A stretch of 64,000 nucleotides of DNA from an uncultured Alsobacter sp. (GTDB lineage Bacteria > Pseudomonadota > Alphaproteobacteria > Rhizobiales > Beijerinckiaceae), in assembly GCF_945952055.1 (NCBI RefSeq), contig NZ_CAMFHB010000013.1, forward strand, positions 1-64,000, in the 5' to 3' direction. The position numbers and the translations under genes are program-made. The notes below the pieces were generated by a model. That model made no database searches, had not been told where the DNA came from, and saw nothing but the letters and a program-made list of their open reading frames with translations. Shown here piece by piece: positions 9,916-20,129 of this stretch. Positions within the stretch are counted from its first letter, which is position 1; each line of letters opens with the position of its first letter.

Positions 9916-9965
9916 CGGTCGGGCCGAGAGGTCCGGCCTCAACGTGCCGCGCCCCGGGAGCCGCC

Positions 9966-11129
9966 ATGGCCGACGCCGACCAGACTGCCGCCGAAAGCGG
10001 CGCCCCGCTGAAGCAAACCCCTCTGCACGCCCGCCACAAGGCGCTGGGCGCCCGGATGGTGCCGTTCGCCGGGTACGACATGCCGGTCCAGTACCCCACG
10101 GGGATCCTGACCGAGCACCAGTGGACCCGCGAATCCGCCGGGCTCTTCGACGTCTCGCACATGGGCCAGGGCTTCCTCGTGGGATCCGACCACGAGACCG
10201 TGGCGCGGGCGCTGGAGGCGATGTGCCCCGCGGACTTCGTGGGGCTGGCCCCAGGCCGGCAGCGCTATTCGCAGCTGCTCGCCGACGACGGCGGCATTCT
10301 CGACGACCTCATGGTCACGCGATCGTCCGACCCGTCCGAGGACGGGGTGCTGATGCTGGTCGTCAACGCCTCACGCAAGGACGCGGACTGGGCCCACATC
10401 GAGGCGCGGCTGCCCGCGGGCGTGCGCCTGATGAAGGCGGACAACCGCTCCCTTCTCGCCCTCCAGGGGCCGAAGGCCGCCGAGGTCCTGGAGCGTCATG
10501 CGCCGGGTGCCGCCGCGCTCGCCTTCATGGGCGCCACGTCCCTCACCTTCGACGGCATCCCCTGCCATGTCTCGCGCTCGGGCTACACGGGCGAGGACGG
10601 CTTCGAGATCTCGGTCAAGTCGAAGCGGCTCGAGGCCGTCGCCGAGGCGCTTCTCGCCGAGCCTGAGGTGAAGCCGATCGGCCTCGGGGCCCGCGATTCG
10701 CTGCGGCTCGAGGCGGGCCTGTGCCTCTACGGCCACGACATCGACGAGACCACGTCGCCGGTCGAGGGCGCGCTCGTGTGGTCCATGCAGAAGCGGCGGC
10801 GCGAGGAGGGGGGCTTCCCCGGCTTCGACCGCATCCGCCGAGAACTCGCCGAAGGCCCCTCGCGCGTCCGCGTCGGCCTGCTGCCCGAGGGGCGAGCCCC
10901 GGCCCGCGAGGGCGCGGAAATCGCGCTTCCTGACGGCAGGATCGTCGGCCGCGTGACGTCGGGCGGGTTCGGTCCCACCGTGAACGGTCCCGTCGCCATG
11001 GGCTATGTCGAGGCGGCGTTCGCCGCCCCCGGCACGGAGCTTGCCCTCATGGTGCGCGGCAAGGCGCTGCCCGCGCGGGTCGCGCCCATGCCGTTCGCTC
11101 CCCACCGCTACGCGCGCGCCCCGCGCTGA
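9966..11129 (+). CDS. gcvT: Aminomethyltransferase, glycine cleavage T protein
   Basis: Transfers the methylene carbon of the aminomethyl-lipoyl H protein to tetrahydrofolate and releases ammonia. The 387-residue length is normal. Family landmarks include [24 protein letters not shown], the folate-domain [12 protein letters not shown] segment, [18 protein letters not shown], and the C-terminal [21 protein letters not shown] short variable N-terminus (about 17 residues) precedes the [12 protein letters not shown] start of the fold. First gene of the operon behind the riboswitch; gcvH follows after 34 bp. Confidence 0.97.
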   Translation: MADADQTAAESGAPLKQTPLHARHKALGARMVPFAGYDMPVQYPTGILTEHQWTRESAGLFDVSHMGQGFLVGSDHETVARALEAMCPADFVGLAPGRQRYSQLLADDGGILDDLMVTRSSDPSEDGVLMLVVNASRKDADWAHIEARLPAGVRLMKADNRSLLALQGPKAAEVLERHAPGAAALAFMGATSLTFDGIPCHVSRSGYTGEDGFEISVKSKRLEAVAEALLAEPEVKPIGLGARDSLRLEAGLCLYGHDIDETTSPVEGALVWSMQKRRREEGGFPGFDRIRRELAEGPSRVRVGLLPEGRAPAREGAEIALPDGRIVGRVTSGGFGPTVNGPVAMGYVEAAFAAPGTELALMVRGKALPARVAPMPFAPHRYARAPR

Positions 11130-11163
11130 TCCGTCCCACTCCCTTTCCGCCCAGGAGCCCAGC

Positions 11164-11538
11164 ATGGCCGAGACCCGCTACACCAAGGACCACGAGTACA
11201 TCCGCATCGAGGGCGACACCGGGACGGTGGGCATCACCGACTACGCGCAGCAGCAGCTGGGCGACGTCGTGTTCGTCGAGCTGCCCCAGGTGGGCAAGAC
11301 CATCGGCAAGGGCGCCGAGGCGGCCGTCGTGGAGAGCGTCAAGGCGGCCAGCGAAGTCTACGCCCCGGTCGGCGGCGAGGTGGTCGAGGTCAATTCCGAG
11401 CTGGAGGGGGCTCCGGCCACCGTCAACGAGGATCCCAAGGGGCGCGGCTGGTTCCTGAAGCTTCGCGTCACCGACGCGTCGGAACTGCAGGGCCTGATGA
11501 CCGAAGACCAGTACAACGACTTCGTCGCCAACCTCTGA
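11164..11538 (+). CDS. gcvH: Glycine cleavage H protein
   Basis: Lipoyl carrier that shuttles the aminomethyl intermediate between the P, T and L proteins. The 124-residue product has the lipoylation site K60 in [14 protein letters not shown], the N-terminal [12 protein letters not shown], and the C-terminal [13 protein letters not shown] motif. The ATG at 11164 is preceded by CAGGAG at a suitable distance; the frame is open further upstream, but that stretch is the shadow of the gcvT end. Second gene of the glycine operon. Confidence 0.98.
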   Translation: MAETRYTKDHEYIRIEGDTGTVGITDYAQQQLGDVVFVELPQVGKTIGKGAEAAVVESVKAASEVYAPVGGEVVEVNSELEGAPATVNEDPKGRGWFLKLRVTDASELQGLMTEDQYNDFVANL

Positions 11539-11593
11539 TTCGCCTCGGCGCCGCCGGCCGCGGTGCCTGTCCGATCCGTCCGGAGCCTGCCCG

Positions 11594-12934
11594 ATGCGTT
11601 ACCTGCCACTCACCGACACCGAGCGCGCCGACATGCTGGCGCGCATCGGCGTCGGCTCCATCGACGCGCTGTTCGTCGACATCCCCGAGAAGCACCGTCT
11701 CGCGGACCTCGTCGATCTGCCGCGCCGCAAGACCGAGCTCGAGGTCGAGCGCGCCATCGGGCGCATGGCCGCGGCCAACGTTTCGGCCGGCTCGGTCCCG
11801 TTCTTCGTGGGGGCAGGGGCCTACAAGCACCACGTGCCGGCGAGCGTCGACCACCTCATCCAGCGCTCCGAGTTCCTGACGAGCTACACGCCCTACCAGC
11901 CCGAGATCGCCCAGGGCACGCTGCAATACCTGTTCGAGTTCCAGACCCAGGTGGCGGCGCTGACCGGCATGGAGGTCGCCAACGCCTCCATGTACGACGG
12001 CTCGACCGGGTGCGGCGAGGCCGTGCTGATGGCCCACCGGGTGACGCGCCGGCGCAAGGCGGTGCTGTCGGGCGGGCTCCACCCCCATTATGCCGACGTG
12101 GTGCGGACGCTGTCGGCCATGGCCGGCGACGACGTGGTCGCCCTCGAGCCGGACGTCAGCGCGGCCGAGGACCTGATCCAGGCCATCGACGGCACCGTGT
12201 CCTGCGTGGTGGTGCAGACGCCCGATGTCTTCGGCAACCTGCGCGACCTGCGCGCCGTCGCCGATGCCTGCCATGCCAACGGCGCCCTGCTGATCGCGGT
12301 GTTCACGGAGGCGGTGTCGCTCGGGCTCGTCGAGCCGCCGGGCGCGATGGGCGCCGACATCGTGGTGGGCGAGGGCCAGTCGATCGGGAACGCGCTGTCC
12401 TTCGGCGGCCCCTATGTCGGCCTCTTCGCCACGCGATCCAAATATGTGCGCCAGATGCCGGGCCGCCTGTGCGGCGAGACGGTGGACGCCGACGGCAATC
12501 GCGGCTTCGTGCTGACCCTGTCCACGCGCGAGCAGCACATCCGCCGCGACAAGGCGACCTCGAACATCTGCACCAATTCGGGCCTGTGCTCGCTCGCCTT
12601 CACCATCCACATGTCGCTCCTGGGCCAGGCCGGCCTGACGCGCCTCGCGCGCGTCAACCACGCCAATGCGGTGCGGCTGGCCGACATGCTGGACGGCGTT
12701 CCCGGCGTGACCGTGCTGAACTGGGTGTTCTTCAACGAGTTCACCGTGCGCCTGCCGCGGCCCGCCGCGGACGTGGTCGAGGATCTCGCGCGGCGCGGGA
12801 TCCTGGGCGGCGTCCCGGTCTCGCGGCTCCTGCCCGGGGCCGGACTCGACGATCTGTTGCTGGTGGCCTCCACGGAGGTGAACACCGATGAGGACCGCGC
12901 CGCGCTGGTGGCCGGCCTGCGGGAGGTGCTGTGA
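11594..12934 (+). CDS. gcvPA: Glycine dehydrogenase (decarboxylating) subunit 1
   Basis: N-terminal half of the glycine decarboxylase P protein, here a separate polypeptide. The 446-residue product begins [20 protein letters not shown] and contains the family's [36 protein letters not shown] and [29 protein letters not shown]. It pairs with GcvPB to form the PLP-dependent enzyme that decarboxylates glycine and loads the aminomethyl group onto GcvH. Its stop codon overlaps the gcvPB start (TGATG), consistent with coupled synthesis of the two subunits. Confidence 0.96.
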   Translation: MRYLPLTDTERADMLARIGVGSIDALFVDIPEKHRLADLVDLPRRKTELEVERAIGRMAAANVSAGSVPFFVGAGAYKHHVPASVDHLIQRSEFLTSYTPYQPEIAQGTLQYLFEFQTQVAALTGMEVANASMYDGSTGCGEAVLMAHRVTRRRKAVLSGGLHPHYADVVRTLSAMAGDDVVALEPDVSAAEDLIQAIDGTVSCVVVQTPDVFGNLRDLRAVADACHANGALLIAVFTEAVSLGLVEPPGAMGADIVVGEGQSIGNALSFGGPYVGLFATRSKYVRQMPGRLCGETVDADGNRGFVLTLSTREQHIRRDKATSNICTNSGLCSLAFTIHMSLLGQAGLTRLARVNHANAVRLADMLDGVPGVTVLNWVFFNEFTVRLPRPAADVVEDLARRGILGGVPVSRLLPGAGLDDLLLVASTEVNTDEDRAALVAGLREVL

Positions 12935-14505
12935 TGCTGAATCGTCAGGGACGCCCCACGGGCACGGGTGAGGCCGCAACGTCGGGAGCGGGCACCTTCA
13001 CGGGGAACCGCGCTCTCCTGCAGGAAGAAGCGCTGCTGTTCGAGACCGGGCGGCTGGACGCCACCGGCGTGGACATCGACGAGCCGGCGCCTTTCGTCTC
13101 GCGACTGGGGGGCCTGGAGCGCAAGACGCCGCTGGCTCTTCCGGGGCTCTCCGAACCGGAGGCCATGCGCCACTACGTCCGGCTGTCGCAGAAGAACTAC
13201 GGCATCGACACCGGGCTGTTCCCGCTCGGCTCCTGCACCATGAAGCACAACCCGCGCCTGAACGAGAAGATGGCGCGCCTGCCCGGCATCGGCGACATCC
13301 ACCCGCTCCAGCCGGTCTCGACGGTCCAGGGCGCGCTGGCGCTCATGGAGATGCTCGGCCACTGGTTGACGACGCTCACCGGCATGGCGGCGGTCGCCCT
13401 GTCGCCCAAGGCCGGCGCCCATGGCGAACTGTGCGGCATGATGGCCATCAAGGCCGCCATAGCCGCCCGGGGCGAAGCCGCGCAGCGCACGGTCGTGGTG
13501 GTTCCCGACAGTGCCCATGGCACCAACCCCGCGACGGCGGCGCTGATCGGCTTCACGGTCCGCGCCGTTCCGGCCCGTGAGGACGGCACCGTCGATCCGG
13601 AAGCGGTGAAGGCCGTGCTCGGGCCCGACGTTGCCGCCATCATGCTGACGAACCCCAACACCTGCGGGCTCTTCGAGCGCGACGTGGTGGCCATCGCCGA
13701 CGCGGTGCACGCGGCCGGCGCCTACTTCTACTGCGACGGCGCCAACTTCAACGCGATCGTGGACAAGGCGCGCCCGGGCGATCTCGGCGTCGACGCGATG
13801 CACATCAACCTGCACAAGACCTTCTCGACGCCGCACGGCGGCGGCGGACCCGGCGCTGGCCCGGTGGTGCTGTCCGATCGGCTCGCGGCCTTCGCGCCGG
13901 TGCCCTTCGTGCGGCGGTCCGGCGACGGGCTCGCCCTGGTGGAGGTCGACGGCGACGGCGAGGCGGCCCAGTCCTTCGGGCGCATGACGGCGTTCCATGG
14001 CCAGATGGGCATGTTCGTGCGGGCCATGTCCTACATGCTCTCGCACGGGTCCGACGGCCTGAGGCAGGCCTCCGAGGATGCCGTCCTCAACGCCAACTAC
14101 GTCCGTGCGGGTCTCGCCGACCTCATGTCGCAGCCGTTCGGCGACAAGCCCTGCATGCACGAGGCCCTGTTCGACGACACGTGGCTGAAGGGCACGGGCG
14201 TCACCACGCTCGATTTCGCCAAGGCGATGATCGACGAGGGGTATCACCCGATGACGGTGTACTTCCCGCTGGTGGCGCACGGAGCCATGCTGGTCGAGCC
14301 GACCGAAAGCGAGTCCAAGGCTTCGCTCGACCTGTTCGTCGCCACGCTGCGGGATCTCGCGCTGGCGGTGAAGGCCGGCGACACGGAGCGCTTCACCGCG
14401 GCTCCGCGTCTGGCGCCGCGCCGGCGCCTGGACGAGACCAAGGCGGCGCGCTCGCCCGTGCTGCGCTGGACGCCACCGGAGCCCATCCGCGACGCCGCCG
14501 AGTAG
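12934..14505 (+). CDS. gcvPB: Glycine dehydrogenase (decarboxylating) subunit 2
   Basis: C-terminal half of the P protein and carrier of PLP. The 523-residue product has FPLGSCTMKHNPRLNEK, SPKAGAHGELCGMMAIKAA, VPDSAHGTNPATAA and YYCDGAN-like ligands of PLP. The Schiff-base lysine is K295 in HINLHKTFSTPHGGGGPG. A non-conserved N-terminal segment of about 20 residues precedes the family start. The ATG at 12934 overlaps the gcvPA stop; a GTG one codon earlier is possible. Last gene of the operon; lipoamide dehydrogenase (L protein) is not in the window. Confidence 0.97.
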   Translation: MLNRQGRPTGTGEAATSGAGTFTGNRALLQEEALLFETGRLDATGVDIDEPAPFVSRLGGLERKTPLALPGLSEPEAMRHYVRLSQKNYGIDTGLFPLGSCTMKHNPRLNEKMARLPGIGDIHPLQPVSTVQGALALMEMLGHWLTTLTGMAAVALSPKAGAHGELCGMMAIKAAIAARGEAAQRTVVVVPDSAHGTNPATAALIGFTVRAVPAREDGTVDPEAVKAVLGPDVAAIMLTNPNTCGLFERDVVAIADAVHAAGAYFYCDGANFNAIVDKARPGDLGVDAMHINLHKTFSTPHGGGGPGAGPVVLSDRLAAFAPVPFVRRSGDGLALVEVDGDGEAAQSFGRMTAFHGQMGMFVRAMSYMLSHGSDGLRQASEDAVLNANYVRAGLADLMSQPFGDKPCMHEALFDDTWLKGTGVTTLDFAKAMIDEGYHPMTVYFPLVAHGAMLVEPTESESKASLDLFVATLRDLALAVKAGDTERFTAAPRLAPRRRLDETKAARSPVLRWTPPEPIRDAAE

Positions 14506-14630
14506 TCCCGCCGGGAAGGTTTCCGCCGGGCCGCGCATGCGGCATGATGGTTGGACAGCCCGGCGTTGCAACCGGGTGGCCGGTCCTGCATTGATCCTGC
14601 GGCCGGCTGCACAGTCACGGGTGGAACGCC

Positions 14631-15548
14631 ATGCGCATCGACGATCTCAGGACATCCCAGAACATCGAGGACCGCCGCGGCGATGACGGCGGCGGCTTCG
14701 GCGGCGGTTCGGGGCCGAGTGGAATCGGGTTCGGCGGCGGGCGGCTGGGCATCGGCACGGTCATCGTGCTCGGGCTCGTGGGCTGGGCGCTGGGCATCAA
14801 CCCCGCGATCCTCATCGGCGGCGCGGAAATGATCGCCGGCGGCTCGTCCAGTTCGGTGCAGCAGCGCCAGAGCGCGCCCACGCGGCCCGGAGCGCCTTCG
14901 GACCAGGTGGGCACCTTCGTCGCCAAGATCCTCGGCGAGACCGAGGACGTGTGGTCGCAGGTGCTGCCGCAACAGGCGAACCGCGAATACGTCGCGCCGC
15001 GCCTGGTGCTGTTCTCCGGCGCGACGCGTTCGGAATGCGGTGCGGCCCAGGCCGCGATGGGGCCGTTCTACTGCCCCGTCGACCAGAAGGTTTATCTCGA
15101 CACGTCCTTCTTCCAGGAGATGCAGCGGCGCTTCGGCGGCGGTGGGGACTTCGCCTATGGCTACGTCATCGCCCACGAGGTCGGCCACCACGTCGAGAAC
15201 CTCCTCGGGATCCTGCCGAAGGTGCAGCAGGCGCAGCGCCGCGGCGACCGCACCGAGGCCAACGCGCTGTCGGTGCGCGTGGAGCTGATGGCCGACTGCC
15301 TCGCCGGCGTGTGGGCGAACAAGATGAACGCGCGCCACAACAACATCGACGAGAACGACGTCAGGCAGGCCGTCGCCGCCGCGACCGCGATCGGCGACGA
15401 CAAGCTGCAGAAGCAGGCGCAGGGCTACGTCGTGCCCGACAGCTTCACCCACGGCTCGTCCGAGCAGCGCGTGCGCTGGCTGACCATCGGCCTCAAGGGC
15501 GGCGACATTCGCCAGTGCAACACCTTCCAGCAGAACGTCCGGCTATGA
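14631..15548 (+). CDS. Neutral zinc metallopeptidase, YpfJ family
   Basis: A 305-residue membrane-anchored putative metallopeptidase of the YpfJ/KPN_00309 family. A glycine-rich start (GGGFGGGSGPSG, residues 20-31) precedes one transmembrane helix (about 41-60), then the conserved YVAPRLVLFSGATRSECGAAQAAMGPFYCPVD region. The zinc site is HEVGHH at residues 182-187. The C-terminal half has the family's ELMADCLAGVWA and DSFTHGSSEQRVRW. The substrate is unknown. It overlaps by 6 bp, tail to tail, with the glycosyltransferase gene on the other strand. Confidence 0.93.
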   Translation: MRIDDLRTSQNIEDRRGDDGGGFGGGSGPSGIGFGGGRLGIGTVIVLGLVGWALGINPAILIGGAEMIAGGSSSSVQQRQSAPTRPGAPSDQVGTFVAKILGETEDVWSQVLPQQANREYVAPRLVLFSGATRSECGAAQAAMGPFYCPVDQKVYLDTSFFQEMQRRFGGGGDFAYGYVIAHEVGHHVENLLGILPKVQQAQRRGDRTEANALSVRVELMADCLAGVWANKMNARHNNIDENDVRQAVAAATAIGDDKLQKQAQGYVVPDSFTHGSSEQRVRWLTIGLKGGDIRQCNTFQQNVRL

Positions 15549-16061
15549 GCCGGGGCCCATCCGCCGGTCGTGGATGGGGCTTTGCAGCCGGGTGAACGGC
15601 AACGAGCCCGCGCCGTCGCGCGGGCGGATGAGACCCAGGTCGGGATGGGGCCGCCCCAGCAGGCCAGCCGAGGCGTTGATGGCCCAGGCGCGCAGCGCAG
15701 CGCTGGCCCCGCGGGCGGGCTGAAGCGTGAAGCCGGCCGTCTCCGGGCGCCTCGACCTGGCGACGAAGTCGGCCGCCTCGTCGGCCCACAGCGAGCCGGG
15801 GACGAGGCCGGGTTCGAGCACCAGCAGCCAGTCGCAGCGTGCCTGGCCGGCCGCTGCCGCGACCAGCGCAGCACGAGGCCCCACAGTTTCGACCAGCCGG
15901 CACCCCGTGGCATCGGAGAGGTCGCGCAGAATGCCCGTCGACGGTGGCGCCGCCAGGCTGACGTCGCGGATCGCCCCGTCCGCCACGGCCGGGACGAGGG
16001 CGGCGAGGGTCTCGATGAGGGCCGATTCGTCGGCCACGACGGGAATGATCACGGACAGCAT
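15543..16061 (-). CDS. Family 2 glycosyltransferase-like protein (short)
   Basis: A 172-residue protein starting MLSVIIPVVADESALIETLAALVPA, the nucleotide-sugar-binding opening of GT-A family 2 enzymes. CDWLLVLEPGLVP (corresponding to the DxD region, but with LEP in its place) and a short C-terminal part follow. It is about half the size of full family 2 enzymes and lacks a clear DxD, so catalytic activity is uncertain. Similar short proteins lie next to PA0069-type radical SAM genes in other Hyphomicrobiales. The ATG at 16061 is chosen because the family motif starts at once; upstream sequence in this frame is the shadow of the radical SAM gene. Confidence 0.75.
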   Translation of the reverse strand: MLSVIIPVVADESALIETLAALVPAVADGAIRDVSLAAPPSTGILRDLSDATGCRLVETVGPRAALVAAAAGQARCDWLLVLEPGLVPGSLWADEAADFVARSRRPETAGFTLQPARGASAALRAWAINASAGLLGRPHPDLGLIRPRDGAGSLPFTRLQSPIHDRRMGPGS

Positions 16062-16197
16062 GGCGGCACGCTGCAAGGCGCGCGCCAACGAGGCAAGAGG
16101 GGAGTGGCCGAGAGCGGGGGATGCGGCAGCGTTCCTGCTTGCGTTGGGAACGAGTCTGGGGTTTGTTCTCTTTATGTTCCGAACTCGGAGCGAAGAG

Positions 16198-17373
16198 ATG
16201 CTGAACCGCCAGACCAGTTTGCGTGCGCCGGCCGACCGCCTCGGCAAGCCGCGCCCCGGACCCAACAACGTCGTCATCGGCGATGGCCTGGCCTTCGGGT
16301 CGGATGCCTTGGATCCCGCCCGCCGGCGCGGGCGAGGCACGGCCACCAACCGCACGGGCCGATTCGAACCGCTGACGCGCGAGGCCGTGGACGACGGCTG
16401 GGAGAGCGGCGGAGACCTGCCGCCGCTCAAGACCGAGGTGACGGTCGAGAAGCCCAAGACGGTGATCACCCGCAACGAATCGCCCGACATCTCGTTCGAT
16501 CGGTCGATCAATCCCTATCGGGGGTGCGAGCACGGCTGCGTGTACTGCTTCGCCCGGCCGACCCATGCCTTCATGGGGCTCTCGCCTGGGCTCGACTTCG
16601 AGACCAAGCTTTTCGCCAAGGCCGGCGCCGCGCAGCTCCTGGAGCGCGAACTCGCCGCTCCCGGCTACAGCCCGAAGACGATCGCGATCGGCACCAACAC
16701 GGATCCCTACCAGCCGATCGAGCGCGAGCATCGCATCATGCGCTCGTTGCTCGAGGTGCTGGAGAAGGCGAATCATCCGGTCGGCATCGTGACGAAGTCG
16801 GCCCTGGTGACGCGCGACATCGACATCCTGTCGCGCATGGCGGCGAAAGGTCTGGCCAAGGTCGCCCTGTCCGTCACGACGCTCGATCCCAAGCTCGCCC
16901 GCGAGATGGAGCCGCGCGCGGCCGCGCCGCACCGCCGGCTGGAGGCGATCCGTCAGCTTTCGGCGGCCGGCATCCCTACCTCGGTCATGGTGGCGCCCAT
17001 CATCCCGGCGGTGAACGACCCCGAGATCGAGCGCATTCTCGAAGCGGCCTACGAGGCCGGTGCGCGCGAGGCCGGCTACGTGATGCTGCGGCTCCCCCTC
17101 GAGATCCGCGATCTCGTGCGGGAGTGGCTCCTGGAGCATCATCCCGGCAAGCTGCGCCACGTGCTGTCGCTGGTGCGCTCGACGCGTGGCGGCAAGGACT
17201 ACGATGCGAAGTGGGGAGAACGCATGACCGGCGACGGCCCGTTCGCCTGGCTGATCGGCCGCCGTTTCGAGATCGCGTCCGAGCGCCTCGGCTTCAACAA
17301 GCGCCGGGCCAAGCTCCGGACCGATCTGTTCACGCCGCCGCGCGCCGCGGGCGAGCAGCTCACGCTGTTCTGA
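16198..17373 (+). CDS. PA0069-family radical SAM protein
   Basis: A 391-residue radical S-adenosylmethionine protein. The [4Fe-4S] cysteines are C110, C114 and C117 in YRGCEHGCVYCFARP. Upstream is the family's RGRGTATNRTGRFEP start, and downstream IGTNTDPYQPIEREHRIMRSLLEVL and VSVTTLD-type barrel strands (ALSVTTLDPKLAREMEPRAAAPHRRL). The reaction is unknown; the family resembles spore photoproduct lyase-like Rv2578c proteins. The ATG at 16198 has a GGAG 8 bp upstream; an ATG at 16174 is an alternative. It lies upstream of the VOC and rnhB genes on the same strand. Confidence 0.92.
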   Translation: MLNRQTSLRAPADRLGKPRPGPNNVVIGDGLAFGSDALDPARRRGRGTATNRTGRFEPLTREAVDDGWESGGDLPPLKTEVTVEKPKTVITRNESPDISFDRSINPYRGCEHGCVYCFARPTHAFMGLSPGLDFETKLFAKAGAAQLLERELAAPGYSPKTIAIGTNTDPYQPIEREHRIMRSLLEVLEKANHPVGIVTKSALVTRDIDILSRMAAKGLAKVALSVTTLDPKLAREMEPRAAAPHRRLEAIRQLSAAGIPTSVMVAPIIPAVNDPEIERILEAAYEAGAREAGYVMLRLPLEIRDLVREWLLEHHPGKLRHVLSLVRSTRGGKDYDAKWGERMTGDGPFAWLIGRRFEIASERLGFNKRRAKLRTDLFTPPRAAGEQLTLF

Positions 17374-17389
17374 CGAGGGGGATGCCGCC

Positions 17390-17833
17390 ATGGACCAGAG
17401 GATGAGCCTGATCACGCTCGGCGTGCAGGACGTCGCACGGGCGCGCGCCTTCTACGAACGGCTGGGATGGACGGCATCGTCCGAGAGCCAGGAGGGCTGC
17501 GCCTTCTTCCAGGCCGGGGGCACAGTGCTGGCGCTCTACGGCCGCGCCGACCTTGCCCGGGACCTCGGACAGGAGGCTGGCGGGCCGCCCGGCGCGGGAG
17601 TGACGCTTGCGTTGAACGTGGCGGACCCCGCGGCCGTCGAGAGCACCATCGCCGGCTTCGTGGAGGCCGGCGGGACCCTGGTGAAGCCGGCGCACAAGGC
17701 GTTCTGGGGCGGCACCATCGGCTTCGTCGCCGATCCGGACGGCTTCATCTGGGAGATCGCCTTCAACCCGTTCTGGACCTTCGATTCGCGCGGAAACGTG
17801 GTGCTGCCGGATTCGGCCCGGGACGCATCGTGA
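17390..17833 (+). CDS. VOC-superfamily (glyoxalase/bleomycin-resistance-like) protein
   Basis: A 147-residue protein with the paired beta-alpha-beta-beta-beta pattern of the VOC superfamily: LITLGVQDVARARAFYERLGW opens the first repeat, and GTIGFVADPDGFIWEIAFNP closes the second. The closing Glu of WEIAFNP fits a metal ligand. Such small stand-alone members are often annotated as glyoxalases or extradiol dioxygenase-like, but the substrate cannot be read from sequence. It starts 17 bp after the radical SAM stop and lies 58 bp before rnhB, so co-transcription is likely. Confidence 0.88.
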   Translation: MDQRMSLITLGVQDVARARAFYERLGWTASSESQEGCAFFQAGGTVLALYGRADLARDLGQEAGGPPGAGVTLALNVADPAAVESTIAGFVEAGGTLVKPAHKAFWGGTIGFVADPDGFIWEIAFNPFWTFDSRGNVVLPDSARDAS

Positions 17834-17890
17834 CGGTGGGCAACCCGCCCCGGCCCTTGCGCTCGGCCCGCGAGGCGACAGCATGGGGGC

Positions 17891-18541
17891 ATGGCCCGAA
17901 TCGCTATCCGCACCGTCCAGTTCGTCTCAGGTCCCGACTTCCGGCGTGAGGCCGATCTCTACCGCTCGGGCACGGCCCCCGTTGCGGGCGTGGACGAGGT
18001 CGGCCGGGGACCGCTGGCGGGGCCCGTCGTCGCCGCCGCGGTGATTCTCGATCCCGACCGCATCCCCAGCGGGCTCGACGATTCGAAAAAGCTCCAGCCA
18101 GGGCAGCGAGAGATCCTCTACGAGGCCATCCTCAGCACGGCCGACGTCGCCGTCGCGTCGGTTTCGGCCGTCCGTATCGACGAGACGGACATCCGCAAGG
18201 CGTCCCTCGAAGCGATGCGCCGAGCCCTTTCGGCCCTCCGGCATCGCCCCGCCTTCGTGCTCGTGGACGGTCGCGACCTGCCGCCGTGGCCCGGCCCGGG
18301 CGAGGCGGTGATCAAGGGTGACGCGCAGGTGGCGTCCATCGCGGCCGCCTCGATCGTGGCCAAGGTCACGCGCGACCGCATGATGGCCCGCCTGGGCCGG
18401 CACTATCCCGGCTATGGCTTCGAACGCCATGCGGGCTATCCCACGGCCGCCCACCGCGCGGCCATCGGGACCCTGGGGCATTGCCCTTTCCACCGCCTGA
18501 CCTTCGGGTCCGCAGCGTTCGGTTCGGAAACGAACGATTAA
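17891..18541 (+). CDS. rnhB: Ribonuclease HII
   Basis: Cleaves the RNA strand of RNA-DNA hybrids and removes single ribonucleotides from DNA. The 216-residue product has the active-site opening [21 protein letters not shown] (D35, E36), [12 protein letters not shown], the third carboxylate in LVDGRDLP, and the C-terminal [21 protein letters not shown] motif. Length is typical. A CtrA-like box overlaps its stop codon and may belong to the following ccrM gene; rnhB beside ccrM is a common alphaproteobacterial arrangement. Confidence 0.97.
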   Translation: MARIAIRTVQFVSGPDFRREADLYRSGTAPVAGVDEVGRGPLAGPVVAAAVILDPDRIPSGLDDSKKLQPGQREILYEAILSTADVAVASVSAVRIDETDIRKASLEAMRRALSALRHRPAFVLVDGRDLPPWPGPGEAVIKGDAQVASIAAASIVAKVTRDRMMARLGRHYPGYGFERHAGYPTAAHRAAIGTLGHCPFHRLTFGSAAFGSETND

Positions 18542-18552
18542 TCTCAATTAAC
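18538..18552 (+). promoter_or_regulatory. Candidate CtrA box upstream of ccrM
   Basis: TTAA (18538-18541) and TTAAC (18548-18552) are separated by 6 bp, close to the CtrA consensus TTAA-N7-TTAAC. It overlaps the rnhB stop codon and lies in an AT-rich island (18538-18630) ahead of ccrM, which CtrA activates in Caulobacter. The spacer is one base short of the consensus, so this is a candidate only. Confidence 0.4.
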
Positions 18553-18682
18553 AACCAGTAAAAATCAGACATCGGCAATTCTTGCCGAAACTGTCCTTAT
18601 TTCGGACGAAATAATATCACGCTGGAAACGAGCTCTTTACCCTGATGCACCCATGATCGCGTCGTTGAGTTGCGTTGCGTAA

Positions 18683-19896
<1,214 letters not shown>

Positions 19897-20129
19897 CAAG
19901 TCCTTGTCCCCGAGAGCCAATGACTCTTCGGCCCATCCAGCTTGCCTGACCCTCTCAGCGTCATGGCCGGGCCTGGTGCTTAGACCGGAGAGATGGGCGC
20001 GCAGTCGACAGGGTTGCTTCGCTGCGGCGGAGGGGGCAGGACTTGGTGCCCTTCGTTGCGCTTTGGCTCCCCCGGTGAATGAGTCCCAGGCCCTCGCGAT
20101 GAAGAGCATGGGGCAGGGACGGCAGAGCG

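Noticed and set aside
12412-14571. 719-codon minus-strand open frame opposite gcvPA/gcvPB
   Set aside because: Antisense shadow of two conserved enzymes, with Arg/His-rich composition.
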